A stretch of 64,000 nucleotides of DNA from Allobosea sp039673065. Its GTDB lineage: Bacteria; Pseudomonadota; Alphaproteobacteria; Rhizobiales; Beijerinckiaceae. The stretch is from NCBI RefSeq assembly GCF_039673065.1, contig NZ_JBDJKW010000001.1, positions 248,001 to 312,000 of the forward strand, read 5' to 3'. The first letter of the stretch is position 1; each line of letters starts with the position of its first letter. The translations under genes and the position numbers were made by a program. The notes below the pieces were generated by a model, which saw only the letters and a list, made by a program, of their open reading frames with translations, was not told the origin of the DNA and made no database searches. Shown one piece after another: positions 21,088 through 28,575 of this stretch.

Positions 21088-21111
21088 TGGCGGGGCCCGG
21101 AGGCCCCACCA
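21088..21111 (-). terminator. Hairpin after the NitT-type SBP gene
   Basis: GGGGCC (21092-21097) pairs with GGCCCC (21102-21107), extended by TGG/CCA across one mismatch, 10 bp beyond the SBP stop. The U-tract is weak. Confidence 0.5.
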
Positions 21112-21120
21112 CGCGTATTC

Positions 21121-22152
21121 TCAGGAGCCCGAGCCCGCCTTCTTGGCGAAGGTCTCGATGAAGGTTTTCGACAGGTCGATATCGGTCTTGGCGATCTCGG
21201 GATCGAGCACCTTCAGCGACTCGTACATGCTCTTCATCGCCTCGGGCGTGGAGATGCCGGTGCGCGAATAGCTTTCGAGCGAATTCTGCACCGAGCGCAG
21301 ATAAAGCGGCTTGTCGCCGAGATGGTATTCGGCCGGCACCAGATCGGCCACGTCCTCCGGCTTCGCCTTCGCCAGCCATTTCAGCGACTTCATGAAGGCG
21401 TTGACCAGCTTCTGCGTGGTCACCGGGTTCTTCTCGGCGAACTCGGCCTTGAGGTAGAGCACCGCCGCCGGGTTCGCGCCGCCGAACAGCGCCTTGGTGC
21501 CGGCCTCGGTGCGGGTGTCGATCAGCGCGGTGATGTCGCCGTCGGCCTCCAGCTTCGAGATGACCGGGTCGAGATGCGAGATCACGTCGACCTGCTTGTT
21601 CTTCATCTGCGCCACGGCGCTGGCGCCGCCGCCCACGCCGATGATCGGCGCATCGGTCGCCTTTAGCCCGGCCTTGATCATGGCGTACTGCGCGGTGAGA
21701 GCGGTCGAGGAGCCCGGTGCCGTCACGCCGATCTTGAGGCCCTTGAAGTCGGCGGCCGACTTCACCTTGTCGGCGAGGTCCTTGCGCACCGCCAGCACGA
21801 TGCCGGGGAAGCGGCCGAGTTCGACCACCGCGCGGATGTCCTGGCCCTTGGCCTGCATGCGGATGGTGTGCTCATAGGCGCCCGTCACCACGTCGACCGA
21901 GCCGCCGACCAGCGCCTGGAGCGACTTCGCCCCGCCGCCGAAATCGTTGATGGTGACGTTGAGCCCCTCCTCCTTGAAGAAGCCCTTCCGCTCCGCGACC
22001 GTCAGCGGGAGATAATAAAGCAGCGGCTTGCCGCCGACGCCGAGCGTCACATCGGCCTTCTCGGGAGCCTGCGCGAGGGCACCGGGCGCGGAGAGCCCGA
22101 TGGCGGCGGAGCAGGCGAGCGCGGCGAGCGCCGTGCGGCGGGTCAGGATCAT
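21121..22152 (-). CDS. NitT/TauT-family ABC transporter substrate-binding protein
   Basis: A 343-aa periplasmic protein with signal peptide (MILTRRTALAALACSAAIGL...ALAQ) and an NMT1/SsuA-like domain (LLYYLPLTVAERKGFFKEEG, DFGGGAKSLQALVGGSVDVV). Substrates of this family include sulfonates, nitrate, taurine, aromatic acids or pyrimidine precursors; the sequence does not decide. GGAGG precedes the ATG at 22152. It is the last gene of the cassette running from the ATPase at 24415 through the permease and an exported 170-aa protein. Confidence 0.92.
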   Translation of the reverse strand: MILTRRTALAALACSAAIGLSAPGALAQAPEKADVTLGVGGKPLLYYLPLTVAERKGFFKEEGLNVTINDFGGGAKSLQALVGGSVDVVTGAYEHTIRMQAKGQDIRAVVELGRFPGIVLAVRKDLADKVKSAADFKGLKIGVTAPGSSTALTAQYAMIKAGLKATDAPIIGVGGGASAVAQMKNKQVDVISHLDPVISKLEADGDITALIDTRTEAGTKALFGGANPAAVLYLKAEFAEKNPVTTQKLVNAFMKSLKWLAKAKPEDVADLVPAEYHLGDKPLYLRSVQNSLESYSRTGISTPEAMKSMYESLKVLDPEIAKTDIDLSKTFIETFAKKAGSGS

Positions 22153-22248
22153 GGAATTCCTCCGGTCAACGATATGATCGCGCTTCTGTCGGGCGCATTG
22201 GGTTGGGACGATAGGCGACATCGCGCGGCTGCGGCAACCCGCACGGGA

Positions 22249-22761
22249 TCAGCCGTCGAGGCAGAGCTCGCGGAAGCGCGCGACCTGCCGCGGCACGGCC
22301 GCAAGATCGAACTCCGCCCTGTGGCGCTCGCGGACCGTGAAGGCGATGCGCGGCGCCGCCAGCACCGGCCCGAAGATCTCGACAGCCTCCCGGCCGCCGA
22401 GCGCCAGGAATTCGTCCTGCTCCAGCATGCGGTGGGTCACGTTCGGGCGGCCGGGCTGCGAGAACACCACCGCCTCGCCCTCGACGTTCCAGATCGCGCC
22501 CAGGCCGAAATCGAGCGCTGCGCCGAAGGTGCCGGGGCTCTCGACGCGGCAGGAGAAGGCCAGCGTCACGTCGCGCCCCTCAGTGGCGGTCGCGGTCAGG
22601 ATCAGCCGGTGGCGGTTCGCCCCGGCCCTGCCCGGTACGTCGACCTGCAGCGTGGCGCGCGTCTCCGCCAGCACCGGCGCGGCAGGCAGCGCACCGGCCG
22701 CGAGCCCGAGCACCAGCATGGCGAGGAGCGCGCGGCCGGGGGCTGAGCGCCGCGCCTGCAT
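22249..22761 (-). CDS. Exported protein of unknown function inside the ABC cassette
   Basis: A 170-aa protein with an N-terminal signal peptide (MQARRSAPGRALLAMLVLGL...LAE) followed by a compact beta-rich domain (TLQVDVPG, NRHRLILTATATEG, VTLAFSCRVESPG) and one mature Cys pair candidate (SCR, ELCLDG). I do not recognise the family. Its ATG shares a base with the permease stop (TGATG), so it is translationally coupled to the transporter and is followed by the SBP gene. A periplasmic accessory role in ligand capture is an inference from position only. Confidence 0.75.
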   Translation of the reverse strand: MQARRSAPGRALLAMLVLGLAAGALPAAPVLAETRATLQVDVPGRAGANRHRLILTATATEGRDVTLAFSCRVESPGTFGAALDFGLGAIWNVEGEAVVFSQPGRPNVTHRMLEQDEFLALGGREAVEIFGPVLAAPRIAFTVRERHRAEFDLAAVPRQVARFRELCLDG

Positions 22762-23546
22762 CAGGTCGTCGTGCTCTGGCCCGGCCGCCAGACCAGGAGC
22801 CGCTTCTCGACCAGCGTCACCAGCGAGTCGATGGCGATCACGAAGATCGCCAGGATGACCATGCCGGAGAACACGCCGGTGACGTCGAACACGCTCTCGG
22901 CCTCGTGGATCTTGTAACCGAGCCCGGCCGAGGAGCCGAGATACTCGCCGACCACCGCGCCGACCAGCGCGAAGCCGACCGAGGTGTGCAGCGAGGAGAA
23001 CATCCAGGTCATCGCCGCCGGCCAGTAGACGTGCCGGAAGAGCTGGCGCTCGTTCATGCCGAGCATGCGGGCGTTGGCGAGCACGGTCGGCGAGACCTCG
23101 CGCACGCCCTGGTAGACGTTGAAGAAGACGATGAAGAACACCAGCGTGAAGCCGAGTGCCACCTTCGACCAGATGCCGAGGCCGAACCACAGCGCGAAGA
23201 TCGGCGCCAGCACCACGCGCGGCAGGGCGTTCGCCGCCTTGATATAGGGATCGAATACCGCCGCCAGCAGCTCGCGCCGCGCGAAGGTGAAGCCGAAGAA
23301 AACGCCGGCCGCCGAGCCGATGACGAAGGCGAGCACCGTCTCCAGCAGGGTGATGCCGAGATGGTAGTAGATCTCGCCGCCCGTGAGCTGGGTCCAGGTC
23401 CGCGAGATCACCGCCCAGGGCGTCGAGAAGAAGAACTGCGAGGTGCGGACGTCGCCGAAGATCGGATAGGCGGTGACCACGTGCCAGATCGCCAGGCAGA
23501 CGACCATGACCATGATCTGGAGGACGAACAGCTTGATGCGGCTCAC
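22761..23546 (-). CDS. NitT/TauT-family ABC transporter permease
   Basis: A 261-aa inner-membrane permease of the SsuC/TauC type with about six helices. The EAA loop region (EVSPTVLANARMLGMNERQLFRHVYWPAA) is at ~130-158. It overlaps the ATPase stop by 4 bp (ATGA) and the downstream exported-protein start by 1 bp. Confidence 0.92.
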   Translation of the reverse strand: MSRIKLFVLQIMVMVVCLAIWHVVTAYPIFGDVRTSQFFFSTPWAVISRTWTQLTGGEIYYHLGITLLETVLAFVIGSAAGVFFGFTFARRELLAAVFDPYIKAANALPRVVLAPIFALWFGLGIWSKVALGFTLVFFIVFFNVYQGVREVSPTVLANARMLGMNERQLFRHVYWPAAMTWMFSSLHTSVGFALVGAVVGEYLGSSAGLGYKIHEAESVFDVTGVFSGMVILAIFVIAIDSLVTLVEKRLLVWRPGQSTTT

Positions 23547-24415
23547 GACGGCTCTCCCACGAGCTCGCGGCCTTCGCCCATGGCGTAGGCTTTCTGGACC
23601 TCGACCCTGAGCGAGGCCCAGATGTCGCGATGGATGTCGTGGAAGTCCTTCTCCAGCCGGATTTCCGCGATGTCGCGCGGCCGCGGCAGCGTCACGCGGT
23701 AATCGGCAACGATGCCAGCGGCGGGGCCGGCGGACATCACCACCACCCGGTCGGACAGCGCGATCGCCTCCTCGAGATCATGGGTGACGAAGATCAGCGC
23801 CTTGCGGTCGCGCGACCAGAGGTCGAGCAGGAGATTGCCCATGATCTGGCGCGTCTGGGCGTCGAGCGGCCCAAAGGGCTCGTCCATCAGCAGGATTTCG
23901 GGGTCGCGGATCAGCATCTGCGCCAGCGCGACGCGCTTGCGCTGGCCACCGGAGAGCATGTGCGGATAGCGATCGACGAAGGCGCGCAGGCCGACGCGGG
24001 CCAGCCAGTCGCGGGCGCGCTTGTCGGCCTCGGCGTAGGAGACGCCCATCGGCTCGAGCGCGACCTTGACGTTGTCGAGCGCCGTCTTCCACGGCATCAG
24101 CGCGTCCTGCTGGAAGAGATAGCCGGCGCGGCGGTTCAGGCCCGACAGCGGCGCCCCGAAGATCTCGACACGGCCGGCGGAGGGTACCAGCAGCCCGGCG
24201 GCGGCGTTGAGCAGGGTCGACTTGCCGCAGCCGGTCGGCCCGACCACCGAGACGAACTCGCCCGAGGAGACGTCTAGGTCGATGTTCCTGACCGCCTGAT
24301 AGCGGTCGCCGCCTTCGAGATGAAAGGTGATGTCGAGCCCGCCGAGACGGACCGCCGGCCCGTCGGAACTGCTCGTGCCACCGGCCCCGGCGGGCCGGTT
24401 CGTCGTCGACTCCAT
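23543..24415 (-). CDS. NitT/TauT-family ABC transporter ATP-binding protein
   Basis: A 290-aa ATPase with Walker A GPTGCGKS at ~58, signature LSGGQRKR at ~152, Walker B LLMDEPFGPLD at ~175 and H-loop VTHDLEEAI. A ~20-residue Ser/Gly-rich tail precedes the domain. The start at 24415 fits the domain; an in-frame extension to 24514 has no support. It is the first gene of the ATPase-permease-exported protein-SBP unit. Confidence 0.92.
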   Translation of the reverse strand: MESTTNRPAGAGGTSSSDGPAVRLGGLDITFHLEGGDRYQAVRNIDLDVSSGEFVSVVGPTGCGKSTLLNAAAGLLVPSAGRVEIFGAPLSGLNRRAGYLFQQDALMPWKTALDNVKVALEPMGVSYAEADKRARDWLARVGLRAFVDRYPHMLSGGQRKRVALAQMLIRDPEILLMDEPFGPLDAQTRQIMGNLLLDLWSRDRKALIFVTHDLEEAIALSDRVVVMSAGPAAGIVADYRVTLPRPRDIAEIRLEKDFHDIHRDIWASLRVEVQKAYAMGEGRELVGEPS

Positions 24416-24614
24416 GGATCCGCTTCCCCTGCGAGGACCGGCGAGCCTCGTGCCCCGCAGCCCCTTCCCTGTCGTTGAGACCGGGCAGAGTAGGCAAACG
24501 ACCGGCGAAGGCAACCGGCGAAACCGAGGCGAAACGCGCTTTCCCGCGCTCCGTTAGCGAAAACGCTGCGGTTCTCGTGTATCGCTCCGCCCGCAACGAG
24601 GAGAATCACCGTCC

Positions 24615-25151
24615 ATGCAGCAGCTCGAGCAATGGATGCACGCGCTCGTCGAGTTCATGCGTGCCAATCAGGAATGGGCGGTTCCGATCGTCTTCCTGGT
24701 GGCCTTCGCCGAATGCGTCGCCATCCTGTCCTGGCTGGTGCCGGCCACGGTGTTCTTCACCGCCTTCGGTGCTGTCGCCGGCGCTTCGGGGCTCAATCTG
24801 ATGCCGCTCTCGCTCGCCGCCTCGCTCGGCGCGGCCGCAGGATTCTGGGTGTCCTATTGGGTCGGCCTCGTTCTCGGCCCGCGCGTCAACGACTACTGGC
24901 CGCTGCGCGACAATCCCGCGCTGCTGCGGCGCGGGCACGACTTCTTCGAGAAATGGGGCGTGGCGGGCATCATGATCGGCCATTTCTTCGGGCCGATCCG
25001 CGCCGTCATCGCCATCGTTGCGGGGATCGTGCGGATGCCGTTCTGGCCGTTCCAGCTCGCGAACTTCGCCGCGTCCTTCGCCTGGGGCTTCGGACTGATC
25101 TACGGCGCCGGCCGCGTATCGCAATACATGATGCAGTTCACCGGGCGCTGA
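24615..25151 (+). CDS. DedA-family membrane protein
   Basis: A 178-aa integral membrane protein with the DedA/VTT domain. Conserved features include E41 in FAECVAILSWLVPATVFF, the SYWVGLVLGPRVN segment and the FGPIRAVIAIVAGIVRMPFWPFQLAN motif carrying the conserved Gly-Pro-Ile-Arg. DedA proteins affect membrane homeostasis and some act as lipid (undecaprenyl-phosphate) scramblases or flippases. Single gene, ended by a strong hairpin. Confidence 0.92.
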   Translation: MQQLEQWMHALVEFMRANQEWAVPIVFLVAFAECVAILSWLVPATVFFTAFGAVAGASGLNLMPLSLAASLGAAAGFWVSYWVGLVLGPRVNDYWPLRDNPALLRRGHDFFEKWGVAGIMIGHFFGPIRAVIAIVAGIVRMPFWPFQLANFAASFAWGFGLIYGAGRVSQYMMQFTGR

Positions 25152-25164
25152 CGGCCACGGCTAC

Positions 25165-25200
25165 AGCAGTTCCGGCGAAATCAGGTTCGCCGGAACTGCT
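25165..25200 (+). terminator. Terminator of the dedA-family gene (also the first half of a mosaic repeat)
   Basis: Perfect 15-bp stem: AGCAGTTCCGGCGAA (25165-25179) with TTCGCCGGAACTGCT (25186-25200), followed by CTGAATTTTTATTTT. Confidence 0.85.
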
Positions 25201-25218
25201 CTGAATTTTTATTTTATT

Positions 25219-25262
25219 GCATTTTCTTCACGCGAACCGGTGTCCACTTCGCTCGAAAATGC
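25219..25262. repeat. Rhizobiales-type intergenic palindromic repeat
   Basis: GCATTTTC (25219-25226) and GAAAATGC (25255-25262) flank the core ACGCGAACCGGTGTCCACTT. From memory, near-identical elements recur in intergenic regions of Bradyrhizobium, Mesorhizobium, Methylobacterium and relatives. It directly follows the 15-bp terminator palindrome, giving a two-part mosaic. Confidence 0.65.
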
Positions 25263-25263
25263 T

Positions 25264-25377
25264 CTAGATCACGCCGAGCACCACCAGGATCAGCATCGCG
25301 AAAGACATCGCCAGGGCCAGCTGCGCCAGTACGAAGCGCAGGCTGAACGAGGCATGCAAGGCCCTGATCGTTTCCAT
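25264..25377 (-). CDS. 37-aa single-span membrane peptide
   Basis: Small ORF starting METIRALHASFSLRFVLAQL and continuing as one hydrophobic helix (LALAMSFAMLILVVLGVI) to the stop. The ribosome binding site GGGAGGAG is unusually strong and well spaced. The stop codon sits at the edge of the intergenic repeat. It is on the same strand as the 72-aa membrane protein at 25465. Function unknown; it is predicted to lie in the inner membrane. Confidence 0.6.
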   Translation of the reverse strand: METIRALHASFSLRFVLAQLALAMSFAMLILVVLGVI

Positions 25378-25464
25378 TGGCTCCTCCCTCGATGTCTGTC
25401 CCCCGGCCGCCGCGTCGGGCTGCGCCTCAAAGACCTTCGAACGTCACGGCGCGGAGGCCGCCGG

Positions 25465-25683
25465 TCAGGCGACCAGCTCCACCACCACCCAGGCCGCAGC
25501 CGCGAGCACCAGCCCCCAGACCAGCACCATCAGCACCGGCCGGCCCAGGAAGCCCTGGCGTGCCTCGACCGGGGTCTGCACCGCCGGATCGGCGTTGCTG
25601 TGGTCGTCGGCCCGCATCGGCGGGATCGGCTGACCGCCCTCCTTCGGCATCTGCTCGGCGCGTGCCTTGGCATCCTGGTCCAT
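25465..25683 (-). CDS. Small membrane protein of unknown function
   Basis: A 72-aa protein: a hydrophilic N-terminal half (MDQDAKARAEQMPKEGGQPI...) and one C-terminal transmembrane helix (PVLMVLVWGLVLAAAAWVVV, ~48-68), i.e. a tail-anchored arrangement. The start at 25683 has GAGGAG upstream. No family recognised. It precedes the 37-aa membrane peptide on the same strand. Confidence 0.62.
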   Translation of the reverse strand: MDQDAKARAEQMPKEGGQPIPPMRADDHSNADPAVQTPVEARQGFLGRPVLMVLVWGLVLAAAAWVVVELVA

Positions 25684-25832
25684 GTCATCTCCTCTGTCCG
25701 GACGGCGGCCGGGACCTTCGTCCTGTCCGGCCTGCCGGGTGCGATAGCGATTGCAGCACCAACGTGCGGCGGGCCCCGCTGTTCCCCATGGGCAAGCCTG
25801 AGCGCCCGGCACCACCACGGCCGGAACGCGAA

Positions 25833-25856
25833 ACGGGCGCCCTTGCGGGCGCCCGT
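25833..25856 (-). terminator. Terminator of ilvC
   Basis: Perfect 10-bp stem ACGGGCGCCC (25833-25842) with GGGCGCCCGT (25847-25856), 4-nt loop, followed on the minus strand by TTCGCGTTCC. It lies 60 bp past the ilvC stop. Confidence 0.7.
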
Positions 25857-25915
25857 CCTGCCGGCGCATGCCGGAAACCGCTGGCCGCGGGCGTCTCGAC
25901 GACGCCCGGGAAGCC

Positions 25916-26935
25916 TCAGTTCTTGCTCTTGTCGACCAGGGCCTTGGCCTTGATCCAGGGCATCATGTCGCGCAGCTTTTCGCCGACTTCCTCGATCGGA
26001 TGGGCGGCGTAGCGGGCGCGGGTCGCCTTGAACGAGGTCTGGTTGACCTTGTTCTCCAGCATCCAGTCGCGGGTGAACTTGCCCGACTGGATGTCGGTCA
26101 GCACGCGCTTCATCTCGGCCTTGGTCTCGGCGGTGATGATCCGCGGGCCGGTGACGTACTCGCCGTACTCGGCCGTGTTCGAGATCGAGTAGTTCATGTT
26201 GGCGATGCCGCCCTCGTAGATGAGGTCGACGATCAGCTTCACTTCATGCAGGCACTCGAAATAGGCCATCTCGGGGGCGTAGCCCGCCTCGGTCAGCGTC
26301 TCGAAGCCGGCCTTGATCAGCTCAACCAGGCCGCCGCAGAGCACGACCTGCTCGCCGAACAGGTCGGTCTCGCACTCTTCCTTGAAGGTCGTCTCGATGA
26401 TGCCGGCGCGGCCGCCGCCATTGGCCGAGGCGTAGGACAGGCCGAGATCATGGGCGTTGCCGGTGGCGTCCTGGTGGATCGCGATCAGGGTCGGCACGCC
26501 GCCGCCGCGCTCGTACTCGGAGCGCACGGTGTGGCCGGGGCCCTTCGGGGCGACCATCAGCACGTCGAGGTCCTTGCGGGGCTCGATCAGGTTGAAGTGG
26601 ACGTTCAGGCCGTGGGCGAAGAGGAGCGCGGCGCCCTCCTTCATGTTGCCGGCCAGCTCGTCGCGATAGATGTCGGCCTGCAGCTCGTCCGGCGTCAGCA
26701 TCATGACGACGTCGGCCCACTTGGCGCCCTCGGACGGGGTGAAGACCTGGAAGCCGGCGCCTTCCGCCTTCTTGCGGGTTGCCGAGCCGGCCTTGAGCGC
26801 GATCGCCACGTTCTTCACGCCGGAATCGCGCAGGTTGAGCGCATGCGCATGGCCCTGCGAGCCATAGCCGACGATCAGGACGTTCTTGCCCTTGATCAGG
26901 TTGATGTCCGCATCGCGGTCGTAATAAACGCGCAT
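25916..26935 (-). CDS. ilvC: Ketol-acid reductoisomerase
   Basis: A 339-aa class I enzyme converting acetolactate to 2,3-dihydroxyisovalerate with NADPH and Mg2+, the second common step of valine, leucine and isoleucine synthesis. The Rossmann motif GYGSQGHAHALNLRDSG starts at residue ~25. The metal-binding helical domain contains the conserved EETFKEECETDLFGEQ-type segment and CLHEVKLIVDLIYEGG. The start MRVYYDRDADINLIKG at 26935 is the family start. A TetR-family gene ends 34 bp upstream on the same strand and may be co-transcribed. Confidence 0.96.
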   Translation of the reverse strand: MRVYYDRDADINLIKGKNVLIVGYGSQGHAHALNLRDSGVKNVAIALKAGSATRKKAEGAGFQVFTPSEGAKWADVVMMLTPDELQADIYRDELAGNMKEGAALLFAHGLNVHFNLIEPRKDLDVLMVAPKGPGHTVRSEYERGGGVPTLIAIHQDATGNAHDLGLSYASANGGGRAGIIETTFKEECETDLFGEQVVLCGGLVELIKAGFETLTEAGYAPEMAYFECLHEVKLIVDLIYEGGIANMNYSISNTAEYGEYVTGPRIITAETKAEMKRVLTDIQSGKFTRDWMLENKVNQTSFKATRARYAAHPIEEVGEKLRDMMPWIKAKALVDKSKN

Positions 26936-26969
26936 CTTGAGCGTCCTTCCTCTGGATAGGCTCTTGGTT

Positions 26970-27620
26970 TCAGGCTTTCGGTACGGCGCCATGCCGCCCG
27001 TGAAGGGTGAGAAACTGGTCGGCGGCGCGCGCGGCGTCGCGGTGGATCTCGGCCTCGCTCGTCGGCAGCGCATCGCCCAGCAGCAGCCGGATCTGCACGT
27101 CGCGGCCGACGAGGCCGAAGAAGGTCCTGAAGGCGGTCTCGCTGTCGTCGAAGGCCAGCAGCCCCGCCTCGCGCCCGGCTTCGAGCACGGGCTTCAGCCG
27201 GTCGCCGATCGCGACGCGGCCATTGGACAGCACGATGTCGCCGAGATTGCTTTCATGCGAGAGCGCATGGCTGATCGCCAGCCGGTTGAGCGCGATCGAG
27301 GTCGGGCTGGAGATCACCTCGAGCCAGTTGGCGGCGAAGCGCGTCAGGCTCTCGCGCAGCGCCGAGGCATCGAGCCGCTGGCGGTCGTAATTGCCGGCCC
27401 GGACCTTGGAGGCCTGCCACTGCACCGTCGCGGTCAGCAGGCCATCACGGTCGCCGAACCATTTGTACAGGCTTTCCTTGGAGCAGCTGGCGCGGCGCGC
27501 CACGGCGGTCATGGTGAGCTGCCCGCCCTTCTCGACCATCAGCGACAGCACCGCGTCGAGCACGGCCTGCTGCCGCGCGCTCAGCGTCTCGCCCTGTTGA
27601 TCGGAAACGGCTTCGCTCAT
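26970..27620 (-). CDS. TetR-family transcriptional regulator
   Basis: A 216-aa protein with an N-terminal TetR HTH (LTMTAVARRASCSKESLYKWFGDRDGLL, ~30-57) and a C-terminal ligand/dimerisation domain resembling AefR-like C-terminal regions (FFGLVGRDVQIRLLLGD). The start at 27620 is chosen because the preceding residues are not family-like. A perfect ACCGTA-CGT-TACGGT palindrome lies 15-29 bp before its start, between it and the divergent DUF924 gene, so autorepression is likely. It sits directly before ilvC. Confidence 0.88.
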   Translation of the reverse strand: MSEAVSDQQGETLSARQQAVLDAVLSLMVEKGGQLTMTAVARRASCSKESLYKWFGDRDGLLTATVQWQASKVRAGNYDRQRLDASALRESLTRFAANWLEVISSPTSIALNRLAISHALSHESNLGDIVLSNGRVAIGDRLKPVLEAGREAGLLAFDDSETAFRTFFGLVGRDVQIRLLLGDALPTSEAEIHRDAARAADQFLTLHGRHGAVPKA

Positions 27621-27634
27621 CGCCCTTGGCCAGT

Positions 27635-27649
27635 ACCGTACGTTACGGT
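27635..27649. promoter_or_regulatory. Candidate TetR operator
   Basis: ACCGTACGTTACGGT: perfect 6-bp arms around CGT, in the 146-bp divergent gap between the TetR gene and the DUF924 gene. Confidence 0.5.
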
Positions 27650-27766
27650 TCCGTCGTCTACAGGAGCGCCGTGAGGCTGGCAAGCGGGCCTTGCGGTTTT
27701 CCGGTCGCGAAACGCCCACCCGCTGCCTATATCGCGCTCAGCCCTTTTCGACGACGGAGACAGCCC

Positions 27767-28321
27767 ATGCCCGCCACGCCGCCGAGCGCCGCCACCGAGA
27801 TCCTCGCCTTCTGGCGCGAGGCCGGGCCCGAGAAGTGGTTCGCCAAGGACGAGGCCTTCGACGCCGAGATCCGCCGGCGCTTCCTGCCGCAGGTCGAGGC
27901 GGCGGCACGCGGCGAGCTGGCCGCCTGGGAGGAGACGCCGGAGGGCGTCTATGCCCTGCTGCTCCTGCTCGACCAGTTCCCGCGCAACCTGTTCCGCGGT
28001 TCGCCGCGCGCCTTCGCTGCCGACCCGCTGGCCCTCGCCGTCGCCGAGCGGGCGCTGGCCCGCGGCTTCGACGCGGCGTTCGAGAACCCGGAGAAGCGCT
28101 TCCTCTACATGCCCTACATGCATTCGGAGGAGCTGCACCACCAGGAGCGCTGCATCGCGCTCTGCGAGGCGGCCGACGATCCCGAGGGCGTGAAATACGC
28201 GGTGATCCACCGCGACGTCATCCGCGATTTCGGGCGCTTCCCGCATCGCAACGACGTGCTCGACCGCGACACCACCGCGCAGGAGCAGCGCTTCCTCGAC
28301 CAAGGCGGCTTCGCCGGCTGA
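27767..28321 (+). CDS. DUF924-family protein
   Basis: A 184-aa soluble alpha-helical protein. It matches the DUF924 pattern: ILAFWREAGPEKWF at the N-terminus, LLLLDQFPRNLFRGSPRAFA and YMPYMHSEELHHQERCIAL in the middle, and IRDFGRFPHRNDVL near the end. Members occur widely but lack an assigned biochemical role; TPR-like helical repeats have been noted. It is divergent from the TetR regulator, whose operator could also control it. No operon partner follows. Confidence 0.85.
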   Translation: MPATPPSAATEILAFWREAGPEKWFAKDEAFDAEIRRRFLPQVEAAARGELAAWEETPEGVYALLLLLDQFPRNLFRGSPRAFAADPLALAVAERALARGFDAAFENPEKRFLYMPYMHSEELHHQERCIALCEAADDPEGVKYAVIHRDVIRDFGRFPHRNDVLDRDTTAQEQRFLDQGGFAG

Positions 28322-28380
28322 CGCAGCAGACGCCGAAACGCGCGATCATCCTGACCGCGCCCGATGTGAGGTGCGACAGT

Positions 28381-28575
28381 CTACTGCGCCGCCATGCGCT
28401 GCAGGTAGACGGCGAGCGCTGTCAGCACCAGCCCGGCCCACCAGAGCGGGGAGCGCAGTCCGCTGCGCTCCTGAGGCTGCGGGTTGCCGTTGATGCGCTG
28501 CAGGATCGGCCAAAGGAAGCAGCACAGCCCGGCGAGGCCGAGCCCGAGCGAGAGCGTGGTCAGGTCGAACGTCAT
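28381..28575 (-). CDS. Small two-span membrane protein
   Basis: A 64-aa protein with two hydrophobic segments (LSLGLGLAGLCCFLWPIL, ~7-24, and WWAGLVLTALAVYLQ, ~45-59) joined by a polar loop. Its ATG overlaps the stop of the FAD monooxygenase gene (ATGA), so it is translated with it. No family recognised. Confidence 0.65.
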   Translation of the reverse strand: MTFDLTTLSLGLGLAGLCCFLWPILQRINGNPQPQERSGLRSPLWWAGLVLTALAVYLQRMAAQ

